DNA from: Hirudinaria manillensis
Lineage: Eukaryota > Annelida > Clitellata > Hirudinida > Hirudinidae
NCBI GenBank assembly: GCA_034509925.1
Contig: CM067535.1
Span: 5,001 to 69,000, forward strand
Length of the DNA stretch: 64,000 bases
Direction of reading: 5' to 3'
Position numbers and translations under genes: made by a program. The stretch's first letter is position 1. Each line of letters opens with the position of its first letter. This document shows positions 22,760 through 34,258 of this stretch, piece after piece. The notes beneath the pieces are model-generated. The model was not told the DNA's origin. It made no database searches and was given only the letters and a program-made list of their open reading frames with translations.

Positions 22760-24529
22760 CTGGATCCAGATAATAGGACATTCAACCTTTCTAACTTTGT
22801 GTTTAACAATAAAGAATTGAATGTCTTACAGAAGGGCATTTACTTTGTTCCGTGTTATAGTAAAGTGAATTCACAAAGAATCCATGAAGCTATTAAACGT
22901 TTTATTAGAACGCTAAAATTAAAAGCGTTTTTCAAAAGTGATTTACCTAAAAGTGATAGCTTTAGAATACCGAGTGAGTGGGAACCACCTCTCGAATGTC
23001 TTGATTACAACACGAGGTTAATTCTCGATGAAGTAACAAATAAGTTCTACCAAACAATGAATAATTTTATTGTAAGAGATGCTACCGATTCTAGTCGGAC
23101 GTCCTTTCGAACTTTGAACGAAATCACACATGGGTTTTCTGATTACGCAAGTATCAATAAAATTGCTAATAACAAGTCAATTACTATTCGTAAGGCCGAT
23201 AAAGGTTCGTCCTTTGTAATCCTTGATAAACAGAAATACCTCGATGAGGCAATTCGGCAATTAAATGATACGAAATTCTACGTTAAATTGACAAAGTCAA
23301 TACAACCAGAAAACGCTCGACTATTGGAACAAAAATTGAAAAATGCCTTGGATACACACCAAATTAGTTCGAAATTGTTTAAATTTCTTACGGGCCCAAG
23401 ACCGTTTAATAGTAGAAAATTCTACTTTTTACCTAAGGTTCATAAACCGAAGAGTAAATGGTTTGATCCTAATTGCCCACCCGGTCGACCGATAGTTTCC
23501 GATATCAAAACGGAATCGTCACGTATTGCTCAATTTATTGATTACCATATCAATAAATACGCACAACACCTTCCCTCTTATGTGAGGGATAGCTTCGATT
23601 TTATTCAAAAGATTAAAGGGATTCATTTGGATGATAATGACATTTTTATAACGGGTGACGTTAGTTCGTTATACACCAATATGAATTTGAATAGAACGGT
23701 TGCTGTCATTAAACGTTGGTTTAACAAGCACCCGGTCGGTAACCGCCCTGATTCTTTGATCATCGATCTGCTCGAATTCACCTTGAAAAGAAATGATTTT
23801 GAATTTAATGGTGATTATTTCCTCCAAGTTTGTGGTTGTGCCATGGGTAAAAAGTACTCACCGGGTTTAGCCAACCTCTACTTAAGAGCGTTAGATAATG
23901 TAGTTCTAAATTATCAATTAAAACCCAAAATCTACCTTAGGTATCTGGATGATATTTTCATGATCTGGAAGGGTTCATCGGATGATGCTACTCTTCTGGA
24001 ATCTGCAATGAACAATGTAATAACGGACATTAAAATTGAATTACAATGCGATAAAAACGCAATCAATTTTCTGGATGTAACGGTATTCCGCGAACCAGAT
24101 AACTCCATTGGTACAAAGGTGTTTTTTAAGGAGACTAACAATAGACTTCTTTTAAACCCGGACTCATGCCACCCAAAACATACTTTTGGTGGTATTGTTA
24201 AATCACAATTCATTCGATATAAAAGATTATCTTCTAAGAATGAATACTTCCTTAAAACCTCTAATGAGCTTATCCACAAACAAATTTCGCTGGGTTACAA
24301 TCGCCAAACTATGAGAAAAATTCTCAGAGAAGTAGCGAATGCTTCGGATGATCGTCCAAGTAAAAATAAAGATAAGAAAATCTTACCTTTTGTAATTCCT
24401 TTTGGTGAAACCTCGAGGAAGGCAGTAAACAGCGTTAGAAGAGTTCTCTCCGAAGATGATTTCTTCAGAAACTTCACGATCGTCTCAGCCTTCGAAAAAG
24501 GAAGTAATCTCCTCTCGAAATTCTTCTGA
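22760..24529 (+). CDS. PLE reverse transcriptase (ORF2), copy 3
   Basis: Intact frame with the same motifs as copies 1 and 2: the LPKVHKP block, GRPIVS, motif A, motif B CAMGKKYSPGLANLYL, YLDD and HPKHTFGG. One difference from the others is Val for Leu in the DNVVLNY segment before motif C. The frame starts directly after TGA (22757-22759), which is followed by CTG. There is no GIY-YIG domain before the stop at 24527. The near identity of three copies indicates recent amplification or homogenisation. Confidence 0.87.
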   Translation: MDPDNRTFNLSNFVFNNKELNVLQKGIYFVPCYSKVNSQRIHEAIKRFIRTLKLKAFFKSDLPKSDSFRIPSEWEPPLECLDYNTRLILDEVTNKFYQTMNNFIVRDATDSSRTSFRTLNEITHGFSDYASINKIANNKSITIRKADKGSSFVILDKQKYLDEAIRQLNDTKFYVKLTKSIQPENARLLEQKLKNALDTHQISSKLFKFLTGPRPFNSRKFYFLPKVHKPKSKWFDPNCPPGRPIVSDIKTESSRIAQFIDYHINKYAQHLPSYVRDSFDFIQKIKGIHLDDNDIFITGDVSSLYTNMNLNRTVAVIKRWFNKHPVGNRPDSLIIDLLEFTLKRNDFEFNGDYFLQVCGCAMGKKYSPGLANLYLRALDNVVLNYQLKPKIYLRYLDDIFMIWKGSSDDATLLESAMNNVITDIKIELQCDKNAINFLDVTVFREPDNSIGTKVFFKETNNRLLLNPDSCHPKHTFGGIVKSQFIRYKRLSSKNEYFLKTSNELIHKQISLGYNRQTMRKILREVANASDDRPSKNKDKKILPFVIPFGETSRKAVNSVRRVLSEDDFFRNFTIVSAFEKGSNLLSKFF

Positions 24530-26189
24530 ACGAATGGACTCTTGATGATATTCTGGACATCCATCTCGATGATGCTAAACCTCTTGTAGCCTGTACCGAA
24601 TGAAAATCATAATTGATTTTTAAGAAAAGGAATTATTTGTACACATGGTGAGCAGAATAATTATAAAAATTATCTTTTGTACGCTAATATCAACTAAATA
24701 ACACTTCTGAGATTTCCAATAAGAGATTTCTTATTGAAAAAATGCTGAATCATGCTAAACCAATAAAAGTGGTTGTATCAATTCACATCTCATTCGATAT
24801 AAAGATTATCTTAAAAAGATTTTCTTTGTCGACTGAATACTCCCCTTATATACTCCACTAAGTTACAATCACTATGCCTGTGACGATCGTCAAGACATTT
24901 TTTTCGAATATAAGAAATTCTTACCATTCATAACTCTCTTCGATAAACCAGGAGGATAATTGATGATTTGTCTCCTATGACGGAATTCGTCGGGAACCTC
25001 AACGTCATATTATCGTTAGATATACAAAGAACGATAATTGGAACGGATCATTCGAGACCGCGTAACTTTGAGGAATCTACAAGGATAAAACAAAAGAATT
25101 TATTTTTTAAAAATTAATTTTTTAAGAATAAATTTTTGTATAATAAATTTTTGAAAAATAATTTTCAATAAATTTGGAGTATATTATGACAATAATTATC
25201 TTTTCTGAGATTTCCAATAAGAGATTTCTTATTGAAAAAATGCTGAATCATGCTAACCAATAAAAGTGGTTGTATCAATTCACATCTCATTCGATATAAA
25301 GATTATCTTAAAAAGATTTTCTTGGTCAACTGAATACTCCCCTTATATACTCCACTAAGTTACAATCACTATGCCTGTGACGATCGTCAAGACATTTTTT
25401 TTCGAATATAAGAAATTCTTACCATTCATAACTCTCTTCGATTAACCAGGAGGATAATTGATGATTTGTCTCCTATGACGGAATTCGTCGGGAACCTCAA
25501 CGTCATATTATCGTTAGATATACCAAGAACGATAATTGGAACGGATCATTCGAGGCCGCGTAACTTTGAGGAATCTATTAGAATAAAACAAAAGAATTTA
25601 TTTTTAAAATTTAATTTTTTAAGAATAAATTTCTGTATTTTTGAAAAATTAATTTTCAAAAAATTTGGAGTATATTATGACAATAATTATCTTTTGGATG
25701 TAACGGGTTTCCGTGAACTTGATAATTCTTGATACGAATACATTTCTTAATAAAGAAGGAGATTAATTAGAGATTTCTTTCCTTATAAAAAATGCTGAAT
25801 CATGCCACCCAAAATTATATGTTTGGGTATCCAGCTATCTCAGAAATCAATAGTTTCATTAGATCACCTTCTAAGAATGAATATTACTTAGAAAATTCTA
25901 TTGAACTTATCGACAAAGATATTTCGCCACTGTACAATCACCTAACTTTGAGAAGTATTCTCATAGAAATTACAAATGCTTCTGACGATCGTCTAAGTAG
26001 TTTTTTAAAGTCTTACCCGTTATAGTTCCTTTGGGTAAAAACCACTGGGAACGACAGGAGACAACAACAGAAGATAGCATCAGGAATGTTCACCCCAGGG
26101 ATGAACTCTTCAGGAACCTCACCGTCATCTTGGCGTTCGAAAAAGGAAGTTACTTCTGTCCGAAGGAACGTAGCCATCTTACCGCCTAG
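24530..26189 (+). repeat. Decayed tandem copies of the ORF2 3' end (copy 3)
   Basis: Same organisation as in copies 1 and 2. The block downstream of the ORF2 stop repeats the ORF2 tail three times in degraded form, with SKNEYYLENSIELIDKD legible near 25870-25920. Confidence 0.75.
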
Positions 26190-26371
26190 TTCTAGGCCAA
26201 GGATGCATTACACAATGACTGGCCTGAACTCGATGTAATGAGTCACGCCTGCATAACTAATTAACTAGTTCCTAGGACACCACCTCCCCTCTAGAGGAGA
26301 GAGAAGCTAGCCAGCATGAACACTTCAAAGGACAGGGGAAGCAGTGCTCCCACCGCCGCTCAGGAGTCTCC

Positions 26372-26408
26372 TATTGGTCAACACTGGACCTTCCTCGGCT
26401 ATATAAGG
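26372..26408 (+). promoter_or_regulatory. Pol II promoter in the 3' region of PLE copy 3
   Basis: Inverted CCAAT box at 26372 and TATATAAGG at 26400-26408. Here the sequence downstream leads into telomeric array 3, so any transcript would be a short RNA ending in CCCTAA repeats. Confidence 0.66.
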
Positions 26409-27707
26409 ACAATATTTTCCGCTTTTCGATCTTTACGTTTTTCGCTTATTCGCTCACCTTAGAGGGCAGAACTGCCGAGGGCCTAGTGAGTTTAATCGTA
26501 TTAACGGTATTTTGCCTTGTATTTTGTCTGTTGAAGTATTCGTATTTTTGTCGCTTGATAATCCTAAGATATTTCTTAGTGGTTATCAGTGTTTTGTTCA
26601 AAACACACGTGCTTGCTTCTATTTTGCTTCGATACCATTTTATGCGTTGCAATTTAATGGTATTTCTTAGCGTAATTTTTTAATTGCTTTTTTCACTTTT
26701 GTTCTTAAATTCTTTTTTATCGTGAAATACGCTTTAGAATTTTGTAGAACTTTTATATAATATATAATATATATTATATATTTCGGTATAGCTTTGATAC
26801 TTGTAATGCGAAGCATTTCCTGGTATTTTTTAGCATTTTAATATACCTCGCTCGTCATTCTCAAAAATCTTTAACGTTAAATACGTTTTTAGATTTTTTT
26901 TTTTGAAAAACGCACGTTATAAACTATTTTATTTTAATTTATTGTATTTTTGGTTTTTTAAAAAATTTTTTTTGGGTTCCCAATAATTTTTTTACCAAAT
27001 AAATAACCTTTTTCTTTGGTTTCTTCAAGGGCTGAGATTTCATCTCTTGTTGTTACACTAATTTATCGTTCATTGATGAATTCGTTGTAAAACTACTAAG
27101 TTAATTTAATTGCATCTTTGGTTTTAATTTTTGGGTTCCCAATAATTTTTTTTACCAAATAAACAACTTATTTCTGTGGTTTTTCCAAGGGCTGAGATTT
27201 CATCTCTTGTTGTTACACTAATTTATCGTTCATTGATGAATTCGTGGTAAAACTACTAAGTTAATTTGTTGTTTTGGGCGATGATTTATCATCCCTTATT
27301 AATCTAATAGTTTTTTTAAAAAAAACGTGCTTCGACGGGTAATTAATTATTTATTAAGTGAATTTGCAATCGGTTTCGTTATTTTCTCCTTAGGTTCTTT
27401 CTACGATAAACACGTTTTAAGAATTTTTTGAGAACATACGACTCTCGAATACTACTTTAATTCCAAGCTTGCTTAGCAATTCTTGGCGTTGTAGTTAAAC
27501 ATTCTGTCCATATCTGGCTCTTATTTTTATGGGTTCCCATTAACTTTAATGCCAGTTTATATCATCAATTGCCGATATATTGTCTCTTGATGCATTGTTA
27601 ATTTAGTTAGACTTATATTGTGTGTTTTTGACGACCACGATACATAATTTGCTAGATTGTCTACTAACAAAGAAAGTGGAAGTGCAGTTTTATTTATATT
27701 TTCTATT

Positions 27708-28174
27708 CTAACCCTAACCCTAACCCTAACCCTAACCCTAACCCTAACCCTAACCCTAACCCTAACCCTAACCCTAACCCTAACCCTAACCCTAACCCTA
27801 ACCCTAACCCTAACCCTAACCCTAACCCCTAACCCTAACCCTAACCCTAACCCTAACCCTAACCCTAACCCTAACCCTAACCCTAACCCTAACCCTAACC
27901 CTAACCCTAACCCTAACCCTAACCCTAACCCTAACCCTAACCCTAACCCTAACCCTAACCCTAACCCTAACCCTAACCCTAACCCTAACCCTAACCCTAA
28001 CCCTAACCCTAACCCTAACCCTAACCCTAACCCTAACCCTAACCCTAACCCTAACCCTAACCCTAACCCTAACCCTAACCCTAACCCTAACCCTAACCCT
28101 AACCCTAACCCTAACCCTAACCCTAACCCTAACCCTAACCCTAACCCTAACCCTAACCCTAACCCTAACCCTAA
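27708..28174 (+). repeat. Telomeric array 3, (CCCTAA)n
   Basis: About 78 units with one CCCCTAA variant near 27826. It follows the copy 3 3' terminus and ends in a short inverted PLE fragment. Confidence 0.97.
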
Positions 28175-29107
28175 AAATCTAAAAACGTATTTAACGTTAA
28201 AGATTTTTGAGAATGACGAGCGAGGTATATTAAAATGCTAAAAAATACCAGGAAATGCTTCGCATTACAAGTATCAAAGCAGGATTTTTAGATTTTTTTT
28301 GAAAAACGCACGTTATAAACTATTTTATTTTAATTTATTGTATTTTTGGTTTTTAAAAAATTTTTTTTGGGTTCCCAATAATTTTTTTACCAAATAAATA
28401 ACCTTTTTCTTTGGTTTCTTCAAGGGCTGAGATTTCATCTCTTGTTGTTACACTAATTTATCGTTCATTGATGAATTCGTTGTAAAACTACTAAGTTAAT
28501 TTAATTGCATCTTTGGTTTTAATTTTTGGGTTCCCAATAATTTTTTTACCAAATAAACAACTTATTTCTGTGGTTTTTCCAAGGGCTGAGATTTCATCTC
28601 TTGTTGTTACACTAATTTATCGTTCATTGATGAATTCGTGGTAAAACTACTAAGTTAATTTGTTGTTTTGGGCGATGATTTATCATCCCTTATTAATCTA
28701 ATAGTTTTTTTAAAAAAAACGTGCTTCGACGGGTAATTAATTATTTATTAAGTGAATTTGCAATCGGTTTCGTTATTTTCTCCTTAGGTTCTTTCTACGA
28801 TAAACACGTTTTAAGAATTTTTTGAGAACATACGACTCTCGAATACTACTTTAATTCCAAGCTTGCTTAGCAATTCTTGGCGTTGTAGTTAAACATTCTG
28901 TCCATATCTGGCTCTTATTTTTATGGGTTCCCATTAACTTTAATGCCAGTTTATATCATCAATTGCCGATATATTGTCTCTTGATGCATTGTTAATTTAG
29001 TTAGACTTATATTGTGTGTTTTTGACGACCACGATACATAATTTGCTAGGTTGTCTACTAACAAAGAAAGTGGAAGTGCAGTTTTATTTATATTTTCTAT
29101 TCTAACC
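28171..29107 (+). mobile_element. PLE 3' fragment with inverted 5' end
   Basis: Positions 28171-28279 are the reverse complement of a PLE segment equivalent to about 26795-26897 (GCGAAGCATTTCCTGG and CTCGTCATTCTC are legible in reverse). From about 28280 the element resumes in the plus direction exactly where the inverted piece began (TTTTTAGATTTTTTTTGAAAAACG). It continues to the 3' terminus TTCTATTCTAACCC at about 29106. Inversion at a truncated 5' end is a known product of target-primed reverse transcription in other retroelements (twin priming). Confidence 0.8.
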
Positions 29108-31294
29108 CCACTCGTCGTTCTTAAAAATCGTCAACGTTTAATACGTTTTGATGGATCTTTTTAAATAAGCACATATTTTAATTTATTGCATTATGGTTTT
29201 AATTTTATTTGGGTTTCCAATAATTTTATTACCAATTAAAAAGCGCTTATTTTAATTTATTTTAATTTATTTCATTGCACTCTGGTTTTAATTTTATTTG
29301 GGTTTCCAATAATTTTATTACCAATTATACAACTAGAAATCGTCAACGTTTAATACGTTTTGATAGATTTTTTAAAAATAAAAAGCGCTTATTTTACATT
29401 CTGGTTTTAATTTTATTTGGGTTTCCAATAATTTTATTACCAATGATACAACTAAAAATCGTCAACGTTTAATACGTTTTGATATTTTTTTAAAAATAAA
29501 AAGCGCTTATTTTAATTTATTTCATTGCATTCTAGTTTTAATTTTATTTGGGTTACCAATAATTTTAAAACCACAAATCCACAACGTTTAAAACGTTTCG
29601 ATAGATATTTTAAAAATAAAAAGCGCTTATTTTAATTGCATTCTGGTATTAATTTTATTTGGGATTCCAATAATTTTATTACCAATTATGCACCTAAAAA
29701 TCGTCAACGTTTAATACGTTTTGATATATTTTTTTAAAATAAAAAGCGCTTATTTTTATTTTTATTTTTATTTATTTCATTGCATTCTGTTTTTAATTTT
29801 ATTTGGGTTTCCAATAATTTTATTACCAGAAATCGTCAATGTTTAATACGTTTTGATAGATTTTTTAAAAAATAAAAAGCGCTTATTTTAATTGCATTCT
29901 GGTTGTAATTCACAACTTTGTCATTGCATTCTGGTTTTAATTTTATTGGGGTTTCCAATAATTTTATTACCAGAAATCGTCAACGTTTAATACGTTCTGA
30001 TAGATTTTTTAAAAATAAAAAGCGCTTAATTTAATTGCATTCTGGTTTTAATTTTATTTGGGTTTCCAATAATTTTATTACCAATTTTGCAACTAAAAAT
30101 CGTCAACGTTTAATACGTTTTGATATATTTTTTAAAAACAAAAAACGCTTATTTTAATTTTTATTTTTATTTATTTCATTGCATTCTGTTTTTAATTTTA
30201 TTTGGGTTTCCAATAATTTTATTACCAGAAATCGTCAATGTTTAATACGTTTTGATAGATTTTTTAAAAAATAAAAAGCGCTTATTTTAATTGCATTCTG
30301 GTTGTAATTCACAACTTTGTCATTGCATTCTGGTTTTAATTTTATTTGGGTTTCCAATAATTTTATTACCAGAAATCGTCAACGTTTAATACGTTCTGAT
30401 AGATTTTTTTAAAAAAAAAAAGCGCTTATTTTAATTGCATTCTGGTTTTAATTTTATTTGGGTTTCCAATAATTTTATTACCAATTTTGCAACTAAAAAT
30501 CGTCAACGTTTAATACGTTTTGATATATTTTTTAAAAAACAAAAAACGCTTATTTTAATTTATTTTATTGCACTCTGGTTTTAATTTTATTTGGGTTTCC
30601 AATAATTTTATTACCAGAAATCGTCAACGTTTAATACGTTTTGATAGATTTTTTTAAAAGTAAAAAGCGCTTATTTTAATTGCATTCTGGTTGTAATTTT
30701 ATTTGGGTTTCCAATAATTTTATTACCAATTATACAACTAAATTCTTTGGTTTCTTTAAGAGCTGAGTTTTCATCTCTTGTTTTAACACTGATTTATCGC
30801 TCCTTGACAAATTTGTGGTAAAACTACTAGGGTAATTTGTTAGTTGTATAGCTTTAATTTATAAGTGATGATTTATCATCTCTTGCTGTCTTAATGTGCT
30901 TTGACGAGTTTTTAATAAGTGAATATGCAATCTATGTGTCATTTTTTCCAAAATTTCTTTTCACGATAAATACGTCTGAAGAATTTTTTGGGAACATACG
31001 ACTCTCTGTTACTGCATTATTTCAATTCTTGCGTTGCAATTCTTGGTAGTGCAGTTAACATTTTTTGTCCTAATCTGCTTTAACTTTAATGGGTTCCCAA
31101 TATCTTTAATGCCAGATATCTAACTAGTCTTATTACATTCATCAATTGCCGACTCATGGTCTCTTGATGCATTGTGAATTTAGTTATGTTTATATTGTGT
31201 TTTTGACGAATACGGTACATAATTTGCTTGATAATCTTTTGACAAGGAAAGTGGAAGTGCAGTTTTATTAATTCTCGTCTTTAACCCTAACCCT
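29107..31294 (+). mobile_element. Short non-autonomous PLE, 5'-truncated unit B3
   Basis: It begins at CCCCACTCGTCGTTC, an internal position of the short element (compare about 10336), fused to the 3' terminus of the preceding PLE fragment at a shared run of C. It holds the minisatellite (about 29108-30735), the conserved 3' segment, and two telomeric repeats at 31282-31294. The tip, small ORF and promoter are missing. Confidence 0.82.
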
Positions 31295-31332
31295 GCCTAA
31301 TACCATCTTTGTTATTAGATTTATCTGCAATT

Positions 31333-31446
31333 ATGAATCAATCGAAAGGACTAGAGATGATATTCTCTAGGAACCTTTCCGTCATCTTGGCGTTCAAAAA
31401 AGGAAGTAATCTCCTTCCTAAGGGACGTAGCCATCTTGCCGCCTAG
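31333..31446 (+). CDS. 37-aa fusion ORF of the short PLE (unit B4)
   Basis: Same 37-codon frame as at 9587 and 12637, still uninterrupted although the neighbouring leader segment has diverged. Confidence 0.42.
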   Translation: MNQSKGLEMIFSRNLSVILAFKKGSNLLPKGRSHLAA

Positions 31447-31626
31447 TTCTGGGCCAATGATGCATTACACAATGGCTGGCCTGAACTCGATGTAATGACT
31501 CACGCCTGCATAACTAATTAACTAGTTCCTAGGACACCACCTCCCCTCTAGGAGAGAGAAGCTAGCCAGCATGAACACTTCAAAGGACAGTGGAAGCAGT
31601 GCTCCCACCGCCGCTCAGGAGTCTCC

Positions 31627-31663
31627 TATTGGTCAACACTGGACCTTTCTCGGCTATATAAGG
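31627..31663 (+). promoter_or_regulatory. Pol II promoter of short PLE unit B4
   Basis: Inverted CCAAT box at 31627 and TATATAAGG at 31655-31663, with unchanged spacing despite divergence downstream. Confidence 0.63.
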
Positions 31664-34258
31664 ACAATATTTTCCGCTTTTCGATCTTCTCGTTTTTCGC
31701 TTATTCGCTCACCTTAGAGGGCAGAACTGCCGAGGGCCTAGTGAGTTTAATCGTATTAACGGTATTTTGCCTTGTATTTTGTCTGTTGAAGTATTCGTAT
31801 TTTGTTCACTTGATAATCCTGGGATTTTCTCAGTGGTTATCGGTGTTTTGTTTGAAAAACACTTGCTTGCTTCTATATTGCTTCGATACCATTTCATGCG
31901 TTGCAATTTTATGGTATTTCTCTGCATAACCTTATAATTGCTTTTATTCACTTTGTTCTTAAATTCTCTTATCGTTAATACGCTTTGGAATTTCATTGAA
32001 CACTGAGATTATATTTTGGTGTAGCCTGGATACTAGTAATGCGTAGCATTTTCTGGTATTTTTTAGCATTCCAATACACCCCACTCGTCGTTCTTAAAAA
32101 TCGTCAACGTTTAATACGTTTTGATGGATCTTTTTAAATAAGCACATATTTTAATTTATTGCATTATGGTTTTAATTTTATTTGGGTTTCCAATAATTTT
32201 ATTACCAATTAAAAAGCGCTTATTTTAATTTATTTTAATTTATTTCATTGCACTCTGGTTTTAATTTTATTTGGGTTTCCAATAATTTTATTACCAATTA
32301 TACAACTAGAAATCGTCAACGTTTAATACGTTTTGATAGATTTTTTAAAAATAAAAAGCGCTTATTTTACATTCTGGTTTTAATTTTATTTGGGTTTCCA
32401 ATAATTTTATTACCAATGATACAACTAAAAATCGTCAACGTTTAATACGTTTTGATATTTTTTTAAAAATAAAAAGCGCTTATTTTAATTTATTTCATTG
32501 CATTCTAGTTTTAATTTTATTTGGGTTTCCAATAATTTTATTACCAGAAATCGTCAACGTTTAATACGTTTCGATAGATTTTTTAAAAATAAAAAGCGCT
32601 TATTTTAATTGCATTCTGGTTTTAATTTTATTTGGGTTTCCAATAATTTTATTACCAATTATGCAACTAAAAATCGTCAACGTTTAATACGTTTTGATAT
32701 ATTTTTTTAAAATAAAAAGCGCTTATTTTTATTTTTATTTTTATTTATTTCATTGCATTCTGTTTTTAATTTTATTTGGGTTTCCAATAATTTTATTACC
32801 AGAAATCGTCAATGTTTAATACGTTTTGATAGATTTTTTAAAAAATAAAAAGCGCTTATTTTAATTGCATTCTGGTTGTAATTCACAACTTTGTCATTGC
32901 ATTCTGGTTTTAATTTTATTGGGGTTTCCAATAATTTTATTACCAGAAATCGTCAACGTTTAATACGTTCTGATAGATTTTTTAAAAATAAAAAGCGCTT
33001 ATTTTAATTGCATTCTGGTTTTAATTTTATTTGGGTTTCCAATAATTTTATTACCAATTTTGCAACTAAAAATCGTCAACGTTTAATACGTTTTGATATA
33101 TTTTTTAAAAACAAAAAACGCTTATTTTAATTTTTATTTTTATTTATTTCATTGCATTCTGTTTTTAATTTTATTTGGGTTTCCAATAATTTTATTACCA
33201 GAAATCGTCAATGTTTAATACGTTTTGATAGATTTTTTAAAAAATAAAAAGCGCTTATTTTAATTGCATTCTGGTTGTAATTCACAACTTTGTCATTGCA
33301 TTCTGGTTTTAATTTTATTTGGGTTTCCAATAATTTTATTACCAGAAATCGTCAACGTTTAATACGTTCTGATAGATTTTTTTAAAAAAAAAAAAAAAGC
33401 GCTTATTTTAATTGCATTCTGGTTTTAATTTTATTTGGGTTTCCAATAATTTTATTACCAATTTTGCAACTAAAAATCGTCAACGTTTAATACGTTTTGA
33501 TATATTTTTTAAAAAACAAAAAACGCTTATTTTAATTTATTTTATTGCACTCTGGTTTTAATTTTATTTGGGTTTCCAATAATTTTATTACCAGAAATCG
33601 TCAACGTTTAATACGTTTTGATAGATTTTTTTAAAAGTAAAAAGCGCTTATTTTAATTGCATTCTGGTTGTAATTTTATTTGGGTTTCCAATAATTTTAT
33701 TACCAATTATACAACTAAATTCTTTGGTTTCTTTAAGAGCTGAGTTTTCATCTCTTGTTTTAACACTGATTTATCGCTCCTTGACAAATTTGTGGTAAAA
33801 CTACTAGGGTAATTTGTTAGTTGTATAGCTTTAATTTATAAGTGATGATTTATCATCTCTTGCTGTCTTAATGTGCTTTGACGAGTTTTTAATAAGTGAA
33901 TATGCAATCTATGTGTCATTTTTTCCAAAATTTCTTTTCACGATAAATACGTCTGAAGAATTTTTTGGGAACATACGACTCTCTGTTACTGCATTATTTC
34001 AATTCTTGCGTTGCAATTCTTGGTAGTGCAGTTAACATTTTTTGTCCTAATCTGCTTTAACTTTAATGGGTTCCCAATATCTTTAATGCCAGATATCTAA
34101 CTAGTCTTATTACATTCATCAATTGCCGACTCATGGTCTCTTGATGCATTGTGAATTTAGTTATGTTTATATTGTGTTTTTGACGAATACGGTACATAAT
34201 TTGCTTGATAATCTTTTGACAAGGAAAGTGGAAGTGCAGTTTTATTAATTCTCGTCTT

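Larger units (their letters stand above)
21467..27707 (+). mobile_element. Autonomous PLE, copy 3 (full span, ORF1 damaged)
   Basis: The only plus-strand copy with both termini in the window: 6.24 kb from the GCCTAATACC tip to CTATT, where telomeric array 3 starts. Relative to copy 1 it has lost about 40 nt covering the leader and ORF1 start, 41 nt after the GPKVP codons (frameshift), and 141 nt (47 codons) in ORF1. ORF2 and the 3' region are intact. Allowing for the deletions, a full-length element is about 6.5 kb. Confidence 0.87.
31295..34258 (+). mobile_element. Short non-autonomous PLE, complete unit B4 (2.96 kb)
   Basis: A complete unit from the GCCTAATACC tip to the innermost telomeric array. 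It contains the 37-codon ORF (31333-31446), the promoter (31627-31663) and the minisatellite (about 32085-33700). Its leader-like segment (31780-31930) has diverged from B1/B2, with small indels and substitutions, consistent with an older insertion nearer the chromosome body. In the minisatellite the GTAATTCACAACTTTGTC variant repeats at a 397-bp step. Confidence 0.82.

Noticed and set aside
24400..24529. GIY-YIG endonuclease domain after the reverse transcriptase
   Set aside because: The frame ends about 100 residues after the PLE tail motif with no GIY or YIG and no downstream frame carrying them.
26446..26683. Conserved 65- and 68-aa ORFs on opposite strands after each promoter
   Set aside because: Conserved only because the DNA is repeated. 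The two frames overlap antisense and the short units carry frame differences. More likely 5' leader sequence.
24530..27707. Hammerhead ribozyme, as found in pseudo-LTRs of some PLEs
   Set aside because: I looked for CTGATGA followed by GAAA with flanking stems on both strands of the 3' region and saw no convincing core. A covariance-model search would settle it.
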